This document shows, piece by piece, positions 5,693 through 7,593 of a DNA stretch of 7,593 bases (its first letter is position 1; every line of letters begins with the position of its first letter). This DNA comes from Nitrososphaeraceae archaeon (lineage in GTDB: Archaea; Thermoproteota; Nitrososphaeria; Nitrososphaerales; Nitrososphaeraceae). The position numbers and the translations under genes are program-made. The notes under the pieces were generated by a model. It saw only the letters and a list, made by a program, of their open reading frames with translations, made no database searches and was not told the DNA's origin. The DNA lies in assembly GCA_025449515.1 (NCBI GenBank), contig JANWJI010000106.1, positions 1-7,593 of the forward strand, given 5' to 3'.

Positions 5693-5929
5693 CTAGAGGA
5701 CTGAAAATTGTGATCCGAACCTAAAGGCATAATAAAACGACTTTAAGAATAACACTAAAACCTGACCAAATAAATGAAGAACGCTTATAAAATATACAGG
5801 GCCAAACAGTAAGAAAACAATAATCCTTCTAGATAACCATATCTGTTGAAACGAGATCTCGACGAAGAGACTGGTAAACTTCAATATTGGACGAGATGTT
5901 ATTTCAAAAATAAATAATAATAAAATCAT
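5693..5929 (-). CDS. Possible small hydrophobic membrane protein
   Basis: This 78-residue ORF begins with ATG at 5929. It has a short hydrophobic start (MILLLFIFEI) and a long membrane-type stretch (RRIIVFLLFGPVYFISVLHLFGQVLVLFL, about 34-62), then an aromatic/basic tail. Two positively charged residues flank the main helix, as in real membrane proteins. A TATA-like stretch (minus strand AATATTATATC, about 5958-5968) lies about 30-40 bases upstream, near leaderless spacing. Against it: no SD, no recognised family, and AT-rich sequence easily yields phenylalanine/leucine-rich frames by chance. It would follow the nitroreductase on the same strand, but a T-rich stretch separates them. Confidence 0.3.
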   Translation of the reverse strand: MILLLFIFEITSRPILKFTSLFVEISFQQIWLSRRIIVFLLFGPVYFISVLHLFGQVLVLFLKSFYYAFRFGSQFSVL

Positions 5930-5942
5930 ATAGAAATTACAT

Positions 5943-5957
5943 TATTAAAACAAAAAA
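5943..5957 (-). terminator. T-run downstream of the nitroreductase
   Basis: The minus strand reads TTTTTTGTTTTAAT about 85 bases after the nitroreductase stop. A poly-T run of this kind is a usual archaeal termination signal. On the plus strand, T8 at about 5971-5978 could equally stop rightward transcripts. Confidence 0.25.
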
Positions 5958-6039
5958 GATATAATATTATTTTTTTTAATTAGTGTTAACCTTAAATTCT
6001 AACCTTTTATTTATTCCCAAGACAGAAGGTCGAAATTAT

Positions 6040-6624
6040 TCATCTTTTGAATCTGCCTTCCATCACTATTTCAGATAGAGGCTTTCTGTCGTTGGGGGTT
6101 TCTTTTGATTGTAGTTCTTCGGAAAGATTTTCTTTTGGTCCTCTCTTACCTATTGCAATCATTGCCATGACATCAAAACTGTCTGGAACCTCTAATACTA
6201 CTCTTGCCTTTTCATAATCAAAGCCCTGCATACCATGACATACCAAATCTTTTGAAAATGCTTCTAGAGCCAAATTTTCCCAGGCGGCCCCAGCATCAAA
6301 TTGATGAGTAATAGAAAATTTCTCGTTGTATTCAAAATTCTTTCTTGAAACTATTACAACTAGTACCGCAGCATTTTTTGCCCATTTCTTGTTACTTTCT
6401 AATAATAGATTAAACAGTGAATCCCAATGCTCTGTATTTGTTTTGGCATAGACGAATCTCCACGGCTGGTTATTAAATGAAGATGGTGCCCATCTTGCTG
6501 CTTCAAAAAGGCTCATTATAATATCATCATTTAATTCCTCACCTGTCATTGACCTAGCAGACCATCTATTAAGAATTAGAGGATGAATGTCAAATGAGGG
6601 TTTTCTAGTTTGATTCTGGGACAT
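6040..6624 (-). CDS. Nitroreductase-family FMN oxidoreductase
   Basis: This intact 194-residue protein has the normal length for the nitroreductase fold, a homodimeric FMN enzyme that moves electrons from NAD(P)H to nitro-compounds, quinones or other acceptors. FMN-contact motifs are in order: RWSARSM (20-26, the family's R-S-x-R), APSSFNNQPWRFVYA (46-60), the central helix DAGAAWENLALEAF (110-123) and IAIGKRG (156-162). The segment 76-83 (ESNKKWAK) precedes a buried strand AAVLVVIVS. There is no signal peptide, so it is cytoplasmic. The ATG at 6624 is placed 38 bases from the centre of a box A (6659-6666), giving a leader of about 12 bases; no SD is present. It stands alone, with no partner gene to reveal its substrate. 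It is the clearest complete gene in the right half. The true substrate cannot be read from the sequence. Confidence 0.88.
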   Translation of the reverse strand: MSQNQTRKPSFDIHPLILNRWSARSMTGEELNDDIIMSLFEAARWAPSSFNNQPWRFVYAKTNTEHWDSLFNLLLESNKKWAKNAAVLVVIVSRKNFEYNEKFSITHQFDAGAAWENLALEAFSKDLVCHGMQGFDYEKARVVLEVPDSFDVMAMIAIGKRGPKENLSEELQSKETPNDRKPLSEIVMEGRFKR

Positions 6625-6658
6625 GATCTATTTACCATTAAACTTTACATATATGAAT

Positions 6659-6666
6659 TATATAAA
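6659..6666 (-). promoter_or_regulatory. Box A of the nitroreductase gene
   Basis: The minus strand reads TTTATATA, an archaeal box A. Its centre is 38 bases from the ATG, right for a short-leader transcript. The plus strand here (TATATAAATAC) is also TATA-like and could serve the divergent 6729 ORF. Confidence 0.55.
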
Positions 6667-6728
6667 TACAAAAAAATACACCTTTAAAATTGGTAGTTTA
6701 GGCTAGTGGAATGTGCAGTTTGTTGCTG

Positions 6729-6851
6729 ATGGTTGATTCTATTTCGAACCATAAAGGTATGACTATTTTTTTGAGCTTAATTTTATTTTGTATATCTCCT
6801 TCTCTTATATTTATTTGTCTTCGTACTAACTATAATTTGGCCGCAGGATAG
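6729..6851 (+). CDS. Possible 40-residue membrane miniprotein
   Basis: ATG 6729 to TAG 6849-6851 encodes a polar start (MVDSISNHKG), one membrane-length hydrophobic segment (MTIFLSLILFCISPSLIFIC) and a short tail (LRTNYNLAAG). A TATA-like element at 6659-6668 would give a leader of about 40 bases. A long perfect stem begins 7 bases after the stop (6858-6904), which may end or stabilise the transcript. There is no SD and no family I recognise. AT-rich DNA makes such ORFs by chance, so confidence is low. Confidence 0.25.
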   Translation: MVDSISNHKGMTIFLSLILFCISPSLIFICLRTNYNLAAG

Positions 6852-6857
6852 TAATGG

Positions 6858-6904
6858 TAAATTCAGTCAGGAATACGATTCGGGTGGTTGAGAGACTGAA
6901 TTTA
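6858..6904. repeat. Perfect 11-bp inverted repeat (long stem-loop)
   Basis: TAAATTCAGTC (6858-6868) and GACTGAATTTA (6894-6904) are exact reverse complements around a 25-base loop containing CGATTCGGGTGG. This is the longest perfect stem I found. GGTTG in the loop (6886-6890) could also pair with CAACC at 6929-6933. It could be a structured RNA, a 3' end structure of the 6729 ORF, or a binding site for a dimeric protein. Confidence 0.6.
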
Positions 6905-7096
6905 GTTAATTCGAAAAATTATACCCAGCAACCAACCAAGCATATGCCGCCAATACTGGATCGTTAACTTTGCTTATTAGTCTTATATAATCATCTGCAA
7001 TTACTTGCAACCATGTACAATGTAGGCTAGCGTTGCGGTAACTCGATAGATGGCTAAAACATAAGACCATTTAGATCCAACCTAGATTGAGTACTG

Positions 7097-7339
7097 CTAG
7101 GAACGATCTAACTGTTTAGAAGTATACAAAAGATACCTTTTTACACATATACGCCTGATCTCTTGATACCTTATCGAAATTAGCATATTGAGCTGTCGTA
7201 ATTTCAGCAGACTGTACAAATCAGGATGGATGTTAAATAGTTTTACTGAATCATATTGACATATTTTATAATGGTAACAACAGTAGGCAAGTGGTTGGTT
7301 CGACTCTACAATTTGTCTTCTACTTTTCACTCTTGTCAA
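7097..7339 (-). pseudogene. Weak ORF, possible gene remnant
   Basis: This 80-codon frame starts only with TTG at 7339 and has no SD. Residues about 32-56 (VKLFNIHPDLYSLLKLRQLN, then MLISI) loosely follow the C-terminal strand-helix pattern of STAS (anti-sigma antagonist) domains, where a strand ending in a polar turn is followed by a helix and then L..I. The conserved central DxS strand of STAS is absent, so at most a fragment remains. It could also be chance: cysteine- and tyrosine-rich parts (CCYHYKICQY) look non-coding. I would not assign a function. Confidence 0.2.
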
Positions 7340-7504
7340 TATAACAATATATTATAGATATTCTGAGTCTTCTGGTAGACGTCAAAGAAAACAGTATAGA
7401 ATACGTAAAATAGAATGATGTGAATTTAATTTTAAATAAAATGATCTTTATAAATTGAAAATAACTATATAGATATAACAACTAGAGTGATAACGTACGT
7501 TCTC

Positions 7505-7512
7505 TTTTTATA
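7505..7512 (+). promoter_or_regulatory. Box A for the gene at the right edge
   Basis: TTTTTATA is a TATA element about 30 bases before ATG 7541, predicting transcription from about 7535. An ATG at 7518 is too close to be used from this promoter. Confidence 0.35.
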
Positions 7513-7540
7513 GTTTAATGACAAATCTAATTGTAAAGCA

Positions 7541-7593
7541 ATGTATTTGCATTCAAGCGTACCATATTATACAGCAGCCGCAGCAACTGCAAT
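7541..7593 (+). CDS. Start of a gene cut by the window end
   Basis: ATG 7541 opens a frame that is still open at the window end after 17 codons (MYLHSSVPYYTAAAATA). The alanine-rich, hydrophobic turn could be the start of a signal or membrane segment. The spacing from the TATA element at 7505-7512 suits a near-leaderless transcript, and no SD is present. The next frame from ATG 7518 is open too but reads less well (MTNLIVKQCICIQ, then QQPQQLQ). Too little is visible to name a family. Confidence 0.35.
   Translation, partial: MYLHSSVPYYTAAAATA

Larger units (their letters stand above)
6905..7540. other. Mostly gene-free AT-rich stretch
   Basis: No confident gene lies here. The only long open frame is 7097-7339 on the minus strand, described separately. 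I looked for tRNA, box C/D RNA and repeat arrays. GGTTCGACTCT at about 7294 resembles a T-arm, but no acceptor or anticodon arm pairs with it. The stretch 7400-7520 is very AT-rich and contains the likely promoter of the gene that leaves the window. Confidence 0.35.

Noticed and set aside
7285..7315. T-arm-like GGTTCGACTCT suggesting a tRNA
   Set aside because: No acceptor stem, D-arm or anticodon arm can be built around it on either strand.
7405..7450. Box C-like AATGATGTGA suggesting a C/D guide RNA
   Set aside because: It departs from the RUGAUGA consensus, and no D box CUGA is found at a suitable distance.
1..7593. CRISPR array, transposase or insertion sequence
   Set aside because: No regularly spaced repeats and no transposase or integrase motifs were seen in any frame I read.

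Overview
The window looks like part of the chromosome of an AT-rich, Nitrososphaera/Nitrosocosmicus-like ammonia-oxidising archaeon (Nitrososphaeria, formerly Thaumarchaeota). This is inferred from three things. The first gene carries a PsbP-like secreted/anchored domain of a kind common in these genomes. Archaeal box A (TATA) elements lie at spacings that fit short or leaderless transcripts. Genes are sparse, with wide AT-rich gaps and many small proteins. No rRNA or marker gene is present, so the assignment is not certain.

Layout, left to right. 265-939 (+): intact membrane-anchored PsbP-like protein, followed by a small hairpin/T-run terminator. 1037-1297 (+): 5'-truncated one-helix membrane protein. 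1490-2040 (-): decayed gene readable in three successive frames. 2200-2529 (+): small charged helical protein with an odd leader. 2868-3280 (-): stand-alone response-regulator receiver domain split from its start codon by a one-base frameshift. 3450-3608 (+): small ORF that reads on to 3707 past one TGA. 3849-4166 (+): GTG-started ORF that runs into a GC-rich palindromic repeat block (about 4004-4222). 4656-5665 (+): CLC-type chloride channel/antiporter gene broken by an internal deletion and frameshift. 5693-5929 (-): possible small hydrophobic protein. 6040-6624 (-): intact nitroreductase-family flavoprotein with a clear promoter. 6729-6851 (+): divergent small membrane ORF followed at once by an 11-bp perfect stem. 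7097-7339 (-): weak ORF. 7541-7593 (+): likely start of a gene that leaves the window.

Only two recognisable genes are clearly intact: the PsbP-like protein and the nitroreductase. The rest is dominated by broken or marginal genes. The main message is gene decay in an accessory region: a transporter, a two-component receiver and an unknown gene have all lost frame. The single-base shifts sit in short runs and could in principle be sequence errors. The roughly 85-codon loss in the CLC gene cannot easily be explained that way. I see no coherent operon and no convincing new multi-gene system. The most unusual structures are the palindromic repeat block, the long perfect stem at 6858-6904, and the SD-led mini-ORF before 2200.
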